From NCBI GenBank assembly GCA_015501055.1, contig JADNYV010000077.1, positions 62,001-126,000 of the forward strand: a DNA stretch of 64,000 nt, written 5' to 3'. The position numbers and the translations under genes were made by a program. The notes under the pieces are model-generated. The model saw only the letters and a list, made by a program, of their open reading frames with translations, did not search any database and was not told the DNA's origin. The DNA comes from Mucidula mucida. Its lineage: Eukaryota > Basidiomycota > Agaricomycetes > Agaricales > Physalacriaceae. Below, piece after piece: positions 29,446-41,320 of the stretch. Each line of letters begins with the position of its first letter. Within the stretch, counting starts at the first letter, position 1.

Positions 29446-32400
29446 TTAAGGCGCAAGTTCCATTCTGCGCCAGAGTCGCTCCATGAGGGCTGCAGAGGGT
29501 AGCGTGACGTCGAGGGGTTCGGTATCGGGCGGTGGCATGGGTCGGAAAAGATGTGATGGAAATTGCGACATGGGGACTTCAATGCGAGCAAGCGCGGGTG
29601 GCTTTGGCTTGTTCGGATATTGTTGGTGGAAATCACTGATGGCTTCGTCGGCATTTTTGAGATTGCATGCCGGTTCCCATGTCTGCTCGTGTGTGCCATA
29701 ACCCTTCCAGTGAACCTTGTATTGAAAACCCCCGCGGTACTTCCGGGAATTCACCACTTTCTCGACCTCCCATTCCGGTTCGGCTCCTTCCAGCACAGGT
29801 GGTGGACGCGTGTCTCGGGGTTGCGTCGGAAATTGCGGCTCGTGGTAAGGCGTCAGCAGGGCCTCATTGAACACGGGATGAATGCTTTTCCACGTGTGAG
29901 GAATCTGGAGCTTGTAAGAGCTCGTCCCGACTTTCTTGATCACTTTGAACGGCCCGAATCGTTTGTCATCGAGCTTCTTCATTGGTCGATCCGTGCTGAG
30001 ATTCGTCCCTTCCAGCCATACTTTGTCGCCTTCCTTGTACTCTACTGCCTCTGTTCGCTTCCTGTCATAAAACCGTTTCATGTCCTCTTTTGCCATCTTC
30101 AATGCTGACCCCACTTCATCCCATGTCTTCCTCATGCCATCGGCAAACTCCTGCGCAGTCTCATTTCTCGATGCCGTTTTCGGAGCGGTGCCTTTGTAGG
30201 GATGTCTGCCCATGTCTGCGAAGAACGGAGTGACTTTGGTCGCCGAGTGAACTCGATCGTTGTAAACGAATTCAGCAGAGGGTAGCCATTCATGCCAGTC
30301 GTTCTGATGATAGTTGACGAATAACCGTAAGAAATGTTCTATCTCTTGGTTCAACCGTTCCGTCTGCCCATTTGCCTGTGGATGATACGCCGTTGTAAAG
30401 TTTCCCTGTATGCCCAACAACCGATACAATTCCTTCATGAAACGCGAGTGATATTGTGGACCGCGATCATGTATCATCTGTCGTGGCATCCCATGTATGG
30501 GAAAATGCGATCACGGTAAATGCGGGCCATGCCTTCTGACGTCAGAGTGGTGTGTGTCGGTATGATACGTAATCGCTTGGTGAAATGGTCCACAAACGTG
30601 CTGATCGCGTTGTATCCTCCTGATTCCGGCAGCTCTCCAATCATGTCCGTCCCTACTATCTCCCATGGCTCGCTTGGCACATCAATAGGATGAAGAGGTG
30701 CAGCCGGCTTCGTGCGATGTGACTTGTGACCTGGCATTTTTGACACCCTTCTACGTATTCCGGACGTCTCGGCTGATTCCTGGCCACCAATAGGTGCGTG
30801 TGATCAGCTCGAGGGTCTTGTATCGTCCAGGATGCCCTGCAAGCTGTGCATCATGGTGCATTCCAATAACTCTTCCCCGCAATTCCTTGTCCTTTGGTAT
30901 GTAAATACGATCCTTCCATATAATAAGTCCATTTTCCTTCTCTTCCCATCCTTTTTCTTTGTTTTCTAATGCTTTTTGTACGTATCTGTCTTTGTTTCCT
31001 TTTCTTTGTTTGATTTTGTTAAGTAATTCGTCCTCCGGTGTATCTACTGTATGTAAAGAAAATTGAATTTGTGAAATAAAAAACTCCGGTTTGAGCAAAA
31101 CAACGTTTTCGTTATCTTTTTCCCCCTTCTCAAGGCCTGTCATCCTTGACAAGGCATCAGCTTTCCCCATTGTCTTGCCCGGCTTGTGAATCATCTGTAT
31201 ATCATACTCCGCCAACTCCGTAACCCATCTCGCCTGCCTCCGGTTCAACTTCTGCGGTTCCTGAAGTACTGAAGGTTTTGATGATCGGTAAAACCTCCAC
31301 TGTCTCCTTAGCGCCTAGGAGATATTGCCGCCAGTCGTCGATCGAGTCCATAATAGCCATCATCTCTTTGTCGTAGATCTCATAATTACGCTCCACTTCG
31401 TTCAGCGCGCGAGATCGGAAAGCTACTGGTCTCCATTTTCCGTCAACAAACTGGGAAAGAACCCCCCGTTCGCATAGTTCGAGGAGTCCGCCTCAACTCA
31501 AACTTGCCGTCGTCGCGTGGTACAATCAGAACAGGTTCTTCCGTCATCTCCGTTTCAACTCCTCAAACGCCTCGTGCTGCTCCATGCCCCAAACCCACTC
31601 GCCCTTCCCGGTTAGCGATGTCAACGGCTTCGCTACTCCCGCAAATCCCCGAATGAAACGTCGGTAGAAGTTGCAGAAGCCCAGGAATGACTGCACTTCC
31701 TTCTTCTTCGTCGGCTCCTTCCATTCCTTCACTACGGCCACTTTTGCCGGATCCATCTTCACTTCTCCTCCTCCAACAATGACTCCTAAGTAATCTACAG
31801 TCTGTGCCTCAAAACTACATTTCTCGGGTTTTAAATACAGCTTATTTACTCGTAATATCTCCAATACCTTTCGTACAATCTGTCTATGCTCCTCGAGAGT
31901 GTTCGTAAAGATAAGTATATCATCTAGGTAAACTATAACATGTCCGCCGTCAATCAACTCCTTCAAGATGTGATTCATGAACGATTGGAACGTTGCCGGC
32001 GAGTTTGTGAGTCCGAAAACATTACTAATGGCTCAACAGCCCTCGGTTTGTTCTAAACGCCGCTTTCCACTCATCACCGTCTTTGATCCGGATGTTATTG
32101 TAACCCCATCGGACATCCATCTTTGTGAAAACCTTTGCTCCCTTCAACTTGTCGATAAGCTCCTGAATCAACGGCAAGGGGTATCGGTTCTTGATTGTCA
32201 TGTCGTTCAACTTCCGATAATCCTGCACTGGCCGAAGGCTTCCGTCCTTCTTCTTGACAAAGAAGAATGGTGACGCCATGGGTGAGATTGATGGCCGTAT
32301 GCGTCCCGTGCGTATGTTTTCCTCCAAGAACTCGTCTAATGCCTTCTGCTCGGATGGACTAAGGGGATAGACCTTGCAGTCAACCGGTTTGGAACCAGGC

Positions 32401-33361
32401 GTGAGTTCTATCGCGTGATCCCAGGGTCTTCGCTCCGGTAACTTATCAAAGTCCGCCTTGCTGAATACATCGGAAAATTCCTCGATGTAAGGTGCAGCAG
32501 CAGATGAAGGCTGTTGTGATCTCAGCTTTTCACCGCTTTTGCATAGTTGTCCCAGTCCATCCAGAACAAGCGCTCTCCCTCTTCCAACTTCTCTTCTACA
32601 TCTTCTCCTTCGTCTTCTGGCGAGTCGTACTCAGGTAGATAGCCGCAGCGGTCTGGGCATCGATCAAAAGTCAATGTGGATTCCGTCCAGTTGATCGTGG
32701 GGTTGTGATATCGTAACCAATCTAGCCCCAAAAAGATGCTTGTTTTGCCAAGATTGGTGACGGCCAACTCAATCTTTTCTGCGTGATCCCGATCTTCATC
32801 CGGACTCCACAAAACCTTCGATTGCTCCTCCCTCGTTTAGGGTTCCATCCGCATTGTAGACAGGGAGCTTGACCGGTAACTCCTTGATCGGGAGTCCGTT
32901 CTTCTCGACGAATTCTTTATTGACACAAGAACCCGTTGCTCCACTGTCAAGAAGGGCACTCGTTTCCCATTCAGAGCCTGTGTGTACGCTCTCTATGGTT
33001 ACTCGGAGTTTCATGTCCTGCCCCTTTGTTCCCCGGATGTACTTCCTCGACTTTTTCAACTCCGTCACAACTTCCACCGCAGCTTCCTTTGTCAACGCTC
33101 TGATCGCCATCACCTTCTCCTCCGTCGCTTCTCTCTCTCTCCGCTCCGGCATCCATGCTCTCAGAATTCCCACTGCTCTCGACACGTCATCCTCTCTTAG
33201 CCGTTGTGCGATCCACTCGGGCGTATTTGGCTCAAATCTTTCTTTCGCAGGTTTTGGTGGTAAAGTCGTCGATGATATTTTAGATGTTTCAGTACCCGTA
33301 CTGTAAATAGATTCTGCATCTGACGACCCTTTCCTTGATGACTGCTCCGGCAGGACTGCGT
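29446..33361 (-). pseudogene. Chromovirus pol (protease, RT, RNase H, integrase, chromodomain)
   Basis: Minus-strand order: retropepsin (ALLDSGATGSCVNKEF, about 33000-32900); reverse transcriptase ([20 protein letters not shown], 32300-32200, and catalytic YLDD at about 31935); RNase H region (EIYDKEMMAIMD, 31390-31350); integrase zinc-binding (HHDAQLAGHPGRYKTLELI, about 30860-30800); catalytic core (GTDMIGELP, HDRGPQYHS, QTERLNQEIEH); and a chromodomain (EWEVEKVVNSRKYRGGFQY ... WEPACNL, about 29790-29640). The integrase-chromodomain part is open for 347 codons (30489-29446). Upstream parts lie in alternating frames. The shift between gag and pol is -1 relative to gag, overlapping the gag stop. 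Confidence 0.85.
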
Positions 33362-34289
33362 CTACTGCGGGAGCTTCGCAAAACCCAACTCTTCGGCCAC
33401 TTCTTCTTCTCCTCGTCGTTCATTTCGGTCCATAAACCCCGAATCGTCTGGGGTCGACCCTTCTTCGGACAGAACCTGCTGACATGGCCGTGTTCGCCAC
33501 AGCTGAAGCAGAGTCCCTTCGACGTGCATTGTCGATGTCCATCGGCCTGCCGGCTCCTCCATAGGTAACACCGGTGGCATCTCGTCGTGTGATCGGCGTC
33601 GGGGGTGGGTTCGTAGGATTGGCTCTCGATGTAGCCGCCTGCGGAGCTTGGGGCCGGACCTGCATGCCGGACCTCTTGCTCGCCGCCCGCCTTCTCCATA
33701 GCTGATCGATCTGAATGATCTGTGCCTTCCAATCCTTGTACTTCTTTGGCAACCCATCTCGGCTGCCATAGATCTGGTCGATGATCTTCTCGTTGACATT
33801 GGTCTCGAGAAGTCGCACGACAAATGCATCATCCTTCGAGTATTCCGCCTGAGTAAGCAGGACCTCGAACTTCTGAAAGAAATCTTGAGCGGTGTCTTGC
33901 CCCTGGCGCAACCGTTCGATCTGATCTTGCGCATCTCGCGCGAGGTTGGAGTCCACAAATCGCTCCTTCAAGTTCTCTTTGAACTCAGTCCAAGAGACTG
34001 TCCATTCCTCTTCTTCCTCATCGAAGTTCTGGTCCGAGTAGTTCTGGACCCATGCATCAACATGATCTCCTCGGATGTAGGAGAGAACAACATCGATCCT
34101 TTCGGAGTCCGATGTGAGGTTGTTCTTCTTGTCACGGATGTATGTAAACATCGATCGCCACCAGCTCTTGTACTTGGACTTGTCCCCGTCATAGTCATAA
34201 GGCTTGTTGACCAGGGATCGGCCTTTGGTTTCGTCATTGGCGTGATGAGCGGGTGTGTGATGAGCGGCTTCTGGTGCCTCGTTGGACAT
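33362..34289 (-). pseudogene. Chromovirus gag with frame changes around the zinc knuckle
   Basis: Starts MSNEAPEAAHHTPAHH at 34289, with the core NKPYDYDGDKSKYKSWWRSM and FFQKFEVLLTQAEY open to MDIDNA. The zinc knuckle CFSCGEHGHVSRFC is in a -1 frame relative to this, and the tail EELGFAKLPQ before TAG (33364-33362) in a further -1 frame. The second copy at 62991 shows the first of these changes at the same place. Confidence 0.75.
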
Positions 34290-34888
34290 GATGGATCGGG
34301 GTGATGGAATTGGAGAGTGAAAGGGTGAAAGTGGGGATATGGGTGATGCGGATTTGGATGAAACGGGTGAGGGAATAGAGGTTTGGATGAATAGGGAGGG
34401 ATCGCCTAGATCTGAAATAGAATCCAGGACTTGGTAGGGTGGGGAATGATGATGTGTATCGTAAGGTAAGTAAAGTAGGTAGGTATCGTAACTGTCTACG
34501 CTATTTTACCGACTACTGACTACGTATCTACGGAGCCCAAGAGCTCGTCACAAGTTCGCAATTGCCCAGCCGACGTCCCTCTGGTGTGAGGTAAGCCGAA
34601 GTTTTCCTGGGAACGGGGGTTGACCCGTAAACAGCGCCCACTGAAGTGCAACTGCCAAAAGTTCGTTCTCGTGAGAGCGGCTACTTCCAGCACCCGAGGC
34701 AGTTATCTCTAACTGTTAGCCGGCGCTACTGGGACCAATACACACGTATGCGGACGTGCGCTGGAATTAGGAATCCGTCGATCTGTAAACAGGGAAAGGG
34801 AATAGGGGAATGTGCGATGATCAAACAGCGAAGTGCTGATCGACGATCAGGGATGTGTGGTAGGTGGTAGAAAGTAGTTCCGATCTTC

Positions 34889-35409
34889 TGTTAGCGACTG
34901 ACTAAGCCACGAGACTCAACCAGGTACCACAGCAAGAACTGAAAGAGAAAACGTTCGCGTTCGTAAGACTAGGCTAGGCCAGGTGTATAAACGAGATCGG
35001 AACTAAAGTACAATGATACTACACTACTGCTTATATACTATTAAGTCTGTGTTTGAAGCTCCTTGTCCATACGCGTTTCCACTAGGGATGCTCCACGCCC
35101 TTGACCCAGTGTTGTATGCTACTAGTCCGTGAAACCATTAAATACGAGTGGTGACTGCATGTAAGTAATAATACTGAAACGACCATGTGTACTACGAGTG
35201 TCGGCGGTGTGTATACAATAGGGAGTCCATGAGGTATCGGCATGTATGATGTCATCCATGTGTTGGGCGTGTGTCCGACATGAGTACGGCTTCGGTAATG
35301 AAAAGGGGTATGATCGGTGACGAAACAGATGATGAAACGGTCCGTTGGTTGATAAGACAAGGCTCCCGATAAGATATGATAAGATGTGAAAATATGGCGA
35401 TTCATAACA
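34889..35409 (-). repeat. 5' LTR of chromovirus 1 (521 bp), with TATA box
   Basis: Same sequence as the 28906 LTR, minus 8 bp. On the minus strand a TATATAAG box lies at 35037-35030. The base sequence just inside the internal end is GAAGATCGGAACTAC, where a primer-binding site would be expected. I do not recognise the primer tRNA. Confidence 0.85.
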
Positions 35410-35888
35410 AATGCCATGATGGACAGAGATGTACAGAGAGTTTTGAAAAAAGATGGCGATGGTCATGAAGTAAATTGCATCACCGAAATGAGCTGGGGAA
35501 AGAAGAAGTTTAATCACAGAATCATGACTCCATGGCGGTTTCGAAGATAATGCTGAAACAATTCACAATGCATTCGCGGCGTGGTTGAGAGTTTCACCGA
35601 TTCTGGGGCACGCTGCTACCACACTGCAATCATGAGTGGTACAAATTTTTCGCCTGGCTAACGCTGTGAAACGCATGTTTTGCCAAGATGGACCGAATGT
35701 CGCTTTGATGGTGGGTGGCGCGAGATACACGTGCAGAGAACGCGTTGGTCGTGCCGTGGGAAATTTAATCAAATGCATGCACCTCGCATGCACCACTGAC
35801 GCAGTACCCTTCCTTCCGGCGTCCACTATCTTTCACATCTCCGTTTCCTTCATTTCCATATTTTCCTTCTCTGTCTATTTCCTCCATC
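35410..35888. other. Promoter region of the CHORD-like gene
   Basis: Flank of the chromovirus insertion. CT-rich tracts (35850-35885) lie directly before the ATG at 35889. No coding frame. Confidence 0.4.
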
Positions 35889-37041
35889 ATGGTTTTCGGT
35901 TTTTTTTCGCGCAAAGCGCCAGATGATGTTACGCAGGCACAACTGCGAACGCCGTCGCCGTCAGTGGACGGCCACCTGGTAGTCACTGGGCCTGTGTCCC
36001 CGCCGCCTGCGACACCGTCTCCACCTCCTCCCGACGCATCCACGTCTGCGCCAACCACTTCTGAGGGGCTTGCGACGCTTATCTCCTCCATCCCCCCGCA
36101 AACGCTACATACATACACCCTCACACGCCTCGCATCATCCACTGCGCCGCCTTCCCCAACGACAATATCTTCCTTGAGTTCGTTCTTTTCCAAGCTGGAA
36201 CCACCGCCCAAGCTACACTGTATACGGTGTCACAAGTTCTACTACGATGTAGAGAACAGCGATCGGAGCTGCTTGGTACCGCACGATGACGACAGTGCGG
36301 AAGTCGAGCGCGTCGGCGGGAGGTACGAGACGCTCTATGGCTGTTGTGGGAAAACGGTGGAGGGCGATGGCGATATGGGTCCGCCTGATGGTTACTGTTA
36401 CGAAGGGAAACATACAGTGAGTGCTCTTCTAACTTCTCACCGACTATCTCTTACTAAGATACAAGACTGATACCAAACGCGCACGGTTCCGCGTAGATTC
36501 CACAATCCACGACGACAAGCTCACTTCCTGTGCCAGTCAAAAATGTTTCGCGCCTCCCACACCTTCATCGCCCTCAGTTTCGTCCGAGTCGGTCACATCC
36601 AAGCGTCGCACTACGACGCGTAAGCGCGCCCGGCCTCAATCGATGGCGCAGAACGCGGAAGAAGATGAAGCAGAAGATGCTACAGTGGTGAACGATGCGG
36701 AGACCGCTAGTGTCCTCGAAACCCCGACCAGCGCTGCGAAACCTAGAAGAAAGAAGAGGGCCAAGACGACGAGTGCTGATAAGGCTTTCAAGCCGGCTCT
36801 CGCTTCAGACGAAGATGAGGAGATGGACATTGATGATGCGGCATCGTCTGCTTCAAAGCCGAAAAGGAAGGCGCGGTCTAGGGCCAAGAAGGGCAGCCCT
36901 AGTGGGAAGGCTTTCCCCACATCCACGTCGACGTCGCCGATTCTAAAACCCACGCGTACGTCTGTATCGCCTACACGCAGTGCCGGACACGGTAGAAACG
37001 TTTCGTTCTCTTCGGTGTCAGTCGTCGTCAGCCGCCGATAA
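35889..37041 (+). CDS. CHORD-like zinc-binding protein (367 aa)
   Basis: Exon 1 35889-36416, intron 36417-36465 (GTGAGT... ACAAG), exon 2 36466-37041; joined in phase 0. Residues about 20-100 are Pro/Ser/Thr-rich. Residues 111-175 hold a zinc-ligand pattern CIRCH ... C128 ... H132 ... YGCCGK ... GYCYEGKH, which resembles the CHORD fold (C..C, ENxxxSC..PH, CC, C..GxH) used in Rar1/CHP-1 type Hsp90 co-chaperones, though spacing is not canonical. After the intron come KRARFRVDSTIHDDKLTSCASQKC and a basic/acidic tail (KPRRKKRAK, DEDEEMDIDDA, KPKRKARSRAKK) typical of nuclear proteins. Single copy here and intact. The CHORD similarity is my reading of the Cys/His pattern only. Confidence 0.7.
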
Positions 37042-37397
37042 TGGACTACTTATTCTTGATCTTGTACACCTCCAAGTGAGGTCCTTCCCTCGTTATTTAA
37101 TGTTTCTCGCTACTCAGACTTATTGCTTACTACATATGTATCTATTTAGTCGTTTATATGTCAATCCTTTCAAGTCGGATCTTGAGGGGATTACACTGCG
37201 GCGCTTGCGCGGCGCAGCTTATAATTACTGTGGAGGCGAACTTGAAGCACGTGGCGCCAGATCCTTTCCACCGCCATTCGTCCTCTACAGCACCAGTAAT
37301 AGGTCCGAGTTTTCACTGAAAAGCTGTCTATTGTTGATGTACGATATTTCTTTGAAGCTCAACTCACACTCTCATCGTTGATCATTAGCTGTCACAA
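37042..37397. other. Spacer, nothing recognised
   Basis: 3' region of the CHORD-like gene and promoter of the following F-box relic. No open frame of coding quality. Confidence 0.4.
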
Positions 37398-39072
37398 ATG
37401 TCAGAGTCGTCGCAGTGTCCACAATGTGGGCCGTTCCCGCAGAATTGCCTCCAATACGAGCTTGCATATCATACCTCCGTTCCTCTCCAGCGCCTTCGTG
37501 AATCGAATCTTCCGGCCACGGATGAAGAGATCGCTCACGTCCAGACCACCTTCCTATCCGATCTTCATCGCGATCGCGTAAGCTTGGAGGCCAGATTCGC
37601 TGTTCTTTCTCGTGTTGTGGCGTCTATGAAGGAAGAATGCGATGTGCTGAGGATCGTGGAAGACAAATACCAGGGTCTCGTTTCCGCCCATCGTGCTATT
37701 CCCCGCGAGCTCTGGTTAGATATTTTTCTATACGCGCAATCCGAGTATTCGGATGATCTTGATCCTCTGAAGCCCTCCGGCATTATATGGCGGCTGAGCC
37801 ATGTCTGTCAGGCATGGCGCGACGTTGCCTTGTCCCTCCATTCCTTTTGGTCGCGCATCACATTGACATTTGGAGAACGTGTGCATACAGAAAAGACGGT
37901 GCAGCTCTTACAGCTTGTCCTCGACCGCTCAAGGCTTCTGGATATCAGTCTGCACCACGCTAGCTCCCCATAGTACCCGGATTCTTTCCGTGCCCGCATC
38001 CTGGATATGGTGTTGTCCCAGTCGCACAGGTGGCGCTCCGCTCACCTGGATGACAGATACGTACCCGACGCCTTTCGAGTCAGTGGCCTATATGCGCCCA
38101 TTTGTGGTCGTCTCCCTCAGCTGGACTCGTTGACCGTCCACACCCACGATGAAGGCGCAAAAGTGCAGATATTTGAAGATTGTCACGCTGCTCACAAAAG
38201 TAACGCTATCGTGCTGTGCTGTCAACCTTCCCGTAGCGCAGATCCGGGAGTTGCGTATCCCGCATCCGCGGAGACACGAAGGCACCATACGAGCGAGTCT
38301 GGCGTTGGTCCGCCAGTGTCCAGTTCTCGAAGTCCTCTGTGTCTGCACCTATCTGTCGGGCGAAGTTGTGCATATCATTGATATCGTCACTACCCCTACC
38401 ATCCAAAAACTCGAAACGGATTTCATAGCTATCATCAACAAGCTTGTTCTCCCTTCACTGCGTGAGGCTATACTGTCCGAATATGAACCCTGTGAGGCGC
38501 CCATCGACCATATGCTCCCGGCTTTCAGGAGACTCCTTCATCGTTCTGACTGCGCGCGCACTTTTGCTAGTCTCAAACTAGTTGATTTATCGTTGCGCAG
38601 TCCCTCCTGGTAGAGACACCCCACCTTACAGTCCTAGAGCTCGACCTGTCCGGCGACTGGTATACAGTACATGTTTCCACGGTACAGGAAAGGGAACACC
38701 TCGCCAAGCTTCATTGAAAGTCACGGAACGGAGTGGCATCCTCTTGCCTTGCCTCTCTTCGATGAAGATTGTCATGGATTTCGGTATGCTTGAGCCTCTG
38801 GGTCCAAATGATCTGTGGGATGATTTCTTAAGGCTCGGTGGGAAGGAGACTAAGTGCGAGGCCTGGCAAGATTGCACACCTTCCACGTGGAATTGTGGAA
38901 TATGGCGACGATTCCTTGGGGAGGTGACAAGCGCTCATTGTTGACTTTTGAAGAACATGCCATTCTTGACGGACTAGTCGAGGCTGGTATGAATTTGAAT
39001 TTGGACATTCGGTTTCGTCATAATTTGAATAACTTTGCGCCTCACCATCTAGTCAAAGTTCCGCGTATCTGA
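37398..39072 (+). pseudogene. F-box/LRR gene with CxxCG motif, frame-broken (diverged copy)
   Basis: Starts MSESSQCPQCGPFPQNC, a coiled-coil like segment, then an F-box-type core (IPRELWLDIFLYA ... WRLSHVCQAWRDVALSLHSFW). A TAG stops the frame at 37971. The same frame then continues (YPDSFRARILDMV) until a frame change near 38183 in the EDCPRLTKVTLS equivalent, another near 38600, and further stops. Relatives at 39601 and 50243 show the same layout. Confidence 0.7.
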
Positions 39073-39600
39073 ACCTTGTCGTTCAAAACAGCCAACGAAT
39101 ACTGTACAGTAACCGTAGAACTATGATCTGGCTAGGAATGTAAACTTCCATCTTTCTAAGCTGTGGGGAGCAATAGTATCTATTCCGAATCACGGTCACT
39201 CTTACTTTACACCAGGCGTGTTGTGGCGGCTGGCGTAAACCCTTCATGTAAGTAAGGATTGACAGTGTATTGGCCTCGTCATGAAAGTTCAGCCACTCGT
39301 AGGAGCCGGGAAGGTATGCATACCCCTTTACCCAAACATATAATCTGAATATGCACGAGCATTCCGAGATTGTATACAGAAGTACATACCAGTAAGTAAG
39401 ATGCTATTGGCCATCACGCCGATCACAAAAGGGTTGCCTCTAAACCACCATCAGTGGGCTCTCTGACGTGCAAATCCAAGACATTTATCAGTGCGAGGAG
39501 TTTGCCATCACGTAGGACAACTAGGTGCGTATTTACGCCTCACGAAACGCGTCCTTACCTTTTCTTTTAGTCGGCATTTGCCTTGCTCTTTGCGTCCAGG
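39073..39600. other. Spacer, nothing recognised
   Basis: 3' region of one F-box relic and promoter of the next. A CATCAGTGGGCTCTCTGACGTGC stretch at about 39448 matches the upstream region of the relic at 50243. Confidence 0.4.
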
Positions 39601-41320
39601 ATGCAGCAAATTTCATCCCAATGCACCAACTGCGGTGCTTTCACCAGGCGGAGTCTCTACCACGAAGAGGAATACGAGAGCTCTGTGCTCCTCGAGCGGC
39701 TTCGTACCTCGAATTCCCCACCAACGGACCAGGAGATTTCGCACATCCGCCACAAGCTCCTACCCACTGTCTCCGATGATCTATCTTCCATCGATTTCCA
39801 GTTGGCATCCATTCACGAGGTCGTCAGGGCAATGGAGGAAGAGCGAGAGAGGTTGATAAACATCCAGAAGAAGTACAGCAACCTCCTTTCCTTGCATCGC
39901 GCTCTGCCCATGGAAATCTGGTCAAACATATTCCTATACACGATTTCAGGGTCCTCTGACCGGAAAACCCTTGTCGTATCTGGGTCCATATGGCAGCTGA
40001 GCCACGTTTGCCGGAGGTGGCGCAACATCGCTTTGTCCCTTCGTTCGTTTTGGTCAAATATTTATATTTCGTTTCCGGAAGCGGCGCAGCATGAAGGAGA
40101 AGTTCAGCGCCTACAGACAGTTATGAAGCGTTCCCGCCAGGGACTGCTGAACATAACCCTGGGTGGCGAGATAGCCAAAATGCCGTCTAATTTTGAGCGC
40201 ATATTCGACATCGTCGTCGCCGAATCGTACCGGTGCAGAGAACTCAATATCGAACCTTATACGATGTGGGGTTGGGATTCACTCTTTGCGCAACTTTATG
40301 ATCGGTTTCCTCTCCTAGAGTCTCTCGGCGTTCATTATGTTCAGCTGGATTTGAAGGAACAATCAGTGTTCAAAAATTGTCCTTGTCTTACAAAACTGAC
40401 TCTTGGTGGTCAAATTCCTCCAGTCGTCGAATTTCCTTGGAACCAAATCACGGCGCTAGACCTTTCTGACATGGATGTCGATGACGAGAGTGGCCGCATC
40501 GCATGCATGCGTCTGATTGAACGGTGTCCATCTCTTGAAACCCTTTCTATGCCTCGATGCTATTTACTGGACCAAGAAGCGTACACACCGATCACCTGCT
40601 CAAACATTCGCCGGCTCAGGCCTCGTCGGTGCCTGTCATCGACGCTCTCACTCTTCCTCGTTTACGGTTGGCTTCACTTTTCCCCGAGCCTGCGACAACC
40701 CATGGTGATATCATGTACCCATTCAAACAGCTGCTCATTCGCTCCAATTGTTTGAGCGCCCTTACCGGACTTTCGCTTTTCAATGTGCCATTGCTACCTC
40801 ACCTGAACATAGTCTCCTCTCTATCCTTTCCCAGACACATAGTCTCACCTCGCTCAGCCTGACCGTATTCATGCAAGGACTTAGAGATGCTAGCAACGGG
40901 GCACAAATAGCTGCCATCGTGAACTCTCTGGAGATCACCCCGGCGTCAAAAACAGTCACCTTTCTCCCCGTCCTTTCGTCTCTCGAGATTCGGGTGTCCA
41001 ACCACTCTGACTTGATGAGGGTACCGTATTTTGGGCCGGTCGACAGGTTTGCTTCCACCCTCACGGCGCGCTGGAAAGGGGACGATTCGGCTGGACTGGC
41101 AAAGCTTCGGACATGCCACTTTACTGTGCAGGCACGGTATCTCACGTCCAACATATATAGGGACACTGAGCACGTCCACACCTCAGCTGTATTCAGTGAA
41201 GCGGAAAGGTCTATCTTTACTGCCCTAGTTGAGGATGGAATGGACCTCATTATACGGGTCACGTCGGAGTTGACTGCAGCTGTAGGAAACAATGGTATAG
41301 TTTTCGCAGTTTCTAGGTGA
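39601..41320 (+). pseudogene. F-box/LRR gene with CxxCG motif, two frameshifts
   Basis: Starts MQQISSQCTNCGAFTRRSLYHEE at 39601. Coiled coil to about residue 100, F-box core LPMEIWSNIFLYTI ... WQLSHVCRRWRNIALSLRSFW, then an LRR-like half (FPWNQITALDLSDMD, ITPASKTVTFLPVLSSLEI). The frame changes once at about 40615 and again at about 40790. Each segment is otherwise open and the three together match the relic at 50243 over full length. The ends are similarly placed, so no intron explains the shifts; sequencing error would have to be excluded. Confidence 0.7.

Larger units (their letters stand above)
28906..35409 (-). mobile_element. Ty3/gypsy chromovirus, full length but frame-broken
   Basis: LTRs at 28906-29434 and 34889-35409 (TGTTAG...ATAACA) bracket an internal region read on the minus strand: gag with zinc knuckle, aspartic protease, reverse transcriptase, RNase H, integrase and a C-terminal chromodomain. 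This order is that of a Metaviridae-type chromovirus. The coding region changes frame at least six times in pol, so the copy is not autonomous. The flanking bases (ACTTGG on the left, AATGC on the right) give no target-site duplication. Confidence 0.88.

Noticed and set aside
28900..35415. Target-site duplication for chromovirus 1
   Set aside because: The bases next to the LTRs (ACTTGG and AATGC) do not match.
35765..36413. Minus-strand frames opposite the CHORD-like gene
   Set aside because: Antisense shadows; the plus-strand model has a clean intron and Cys/His pattern.
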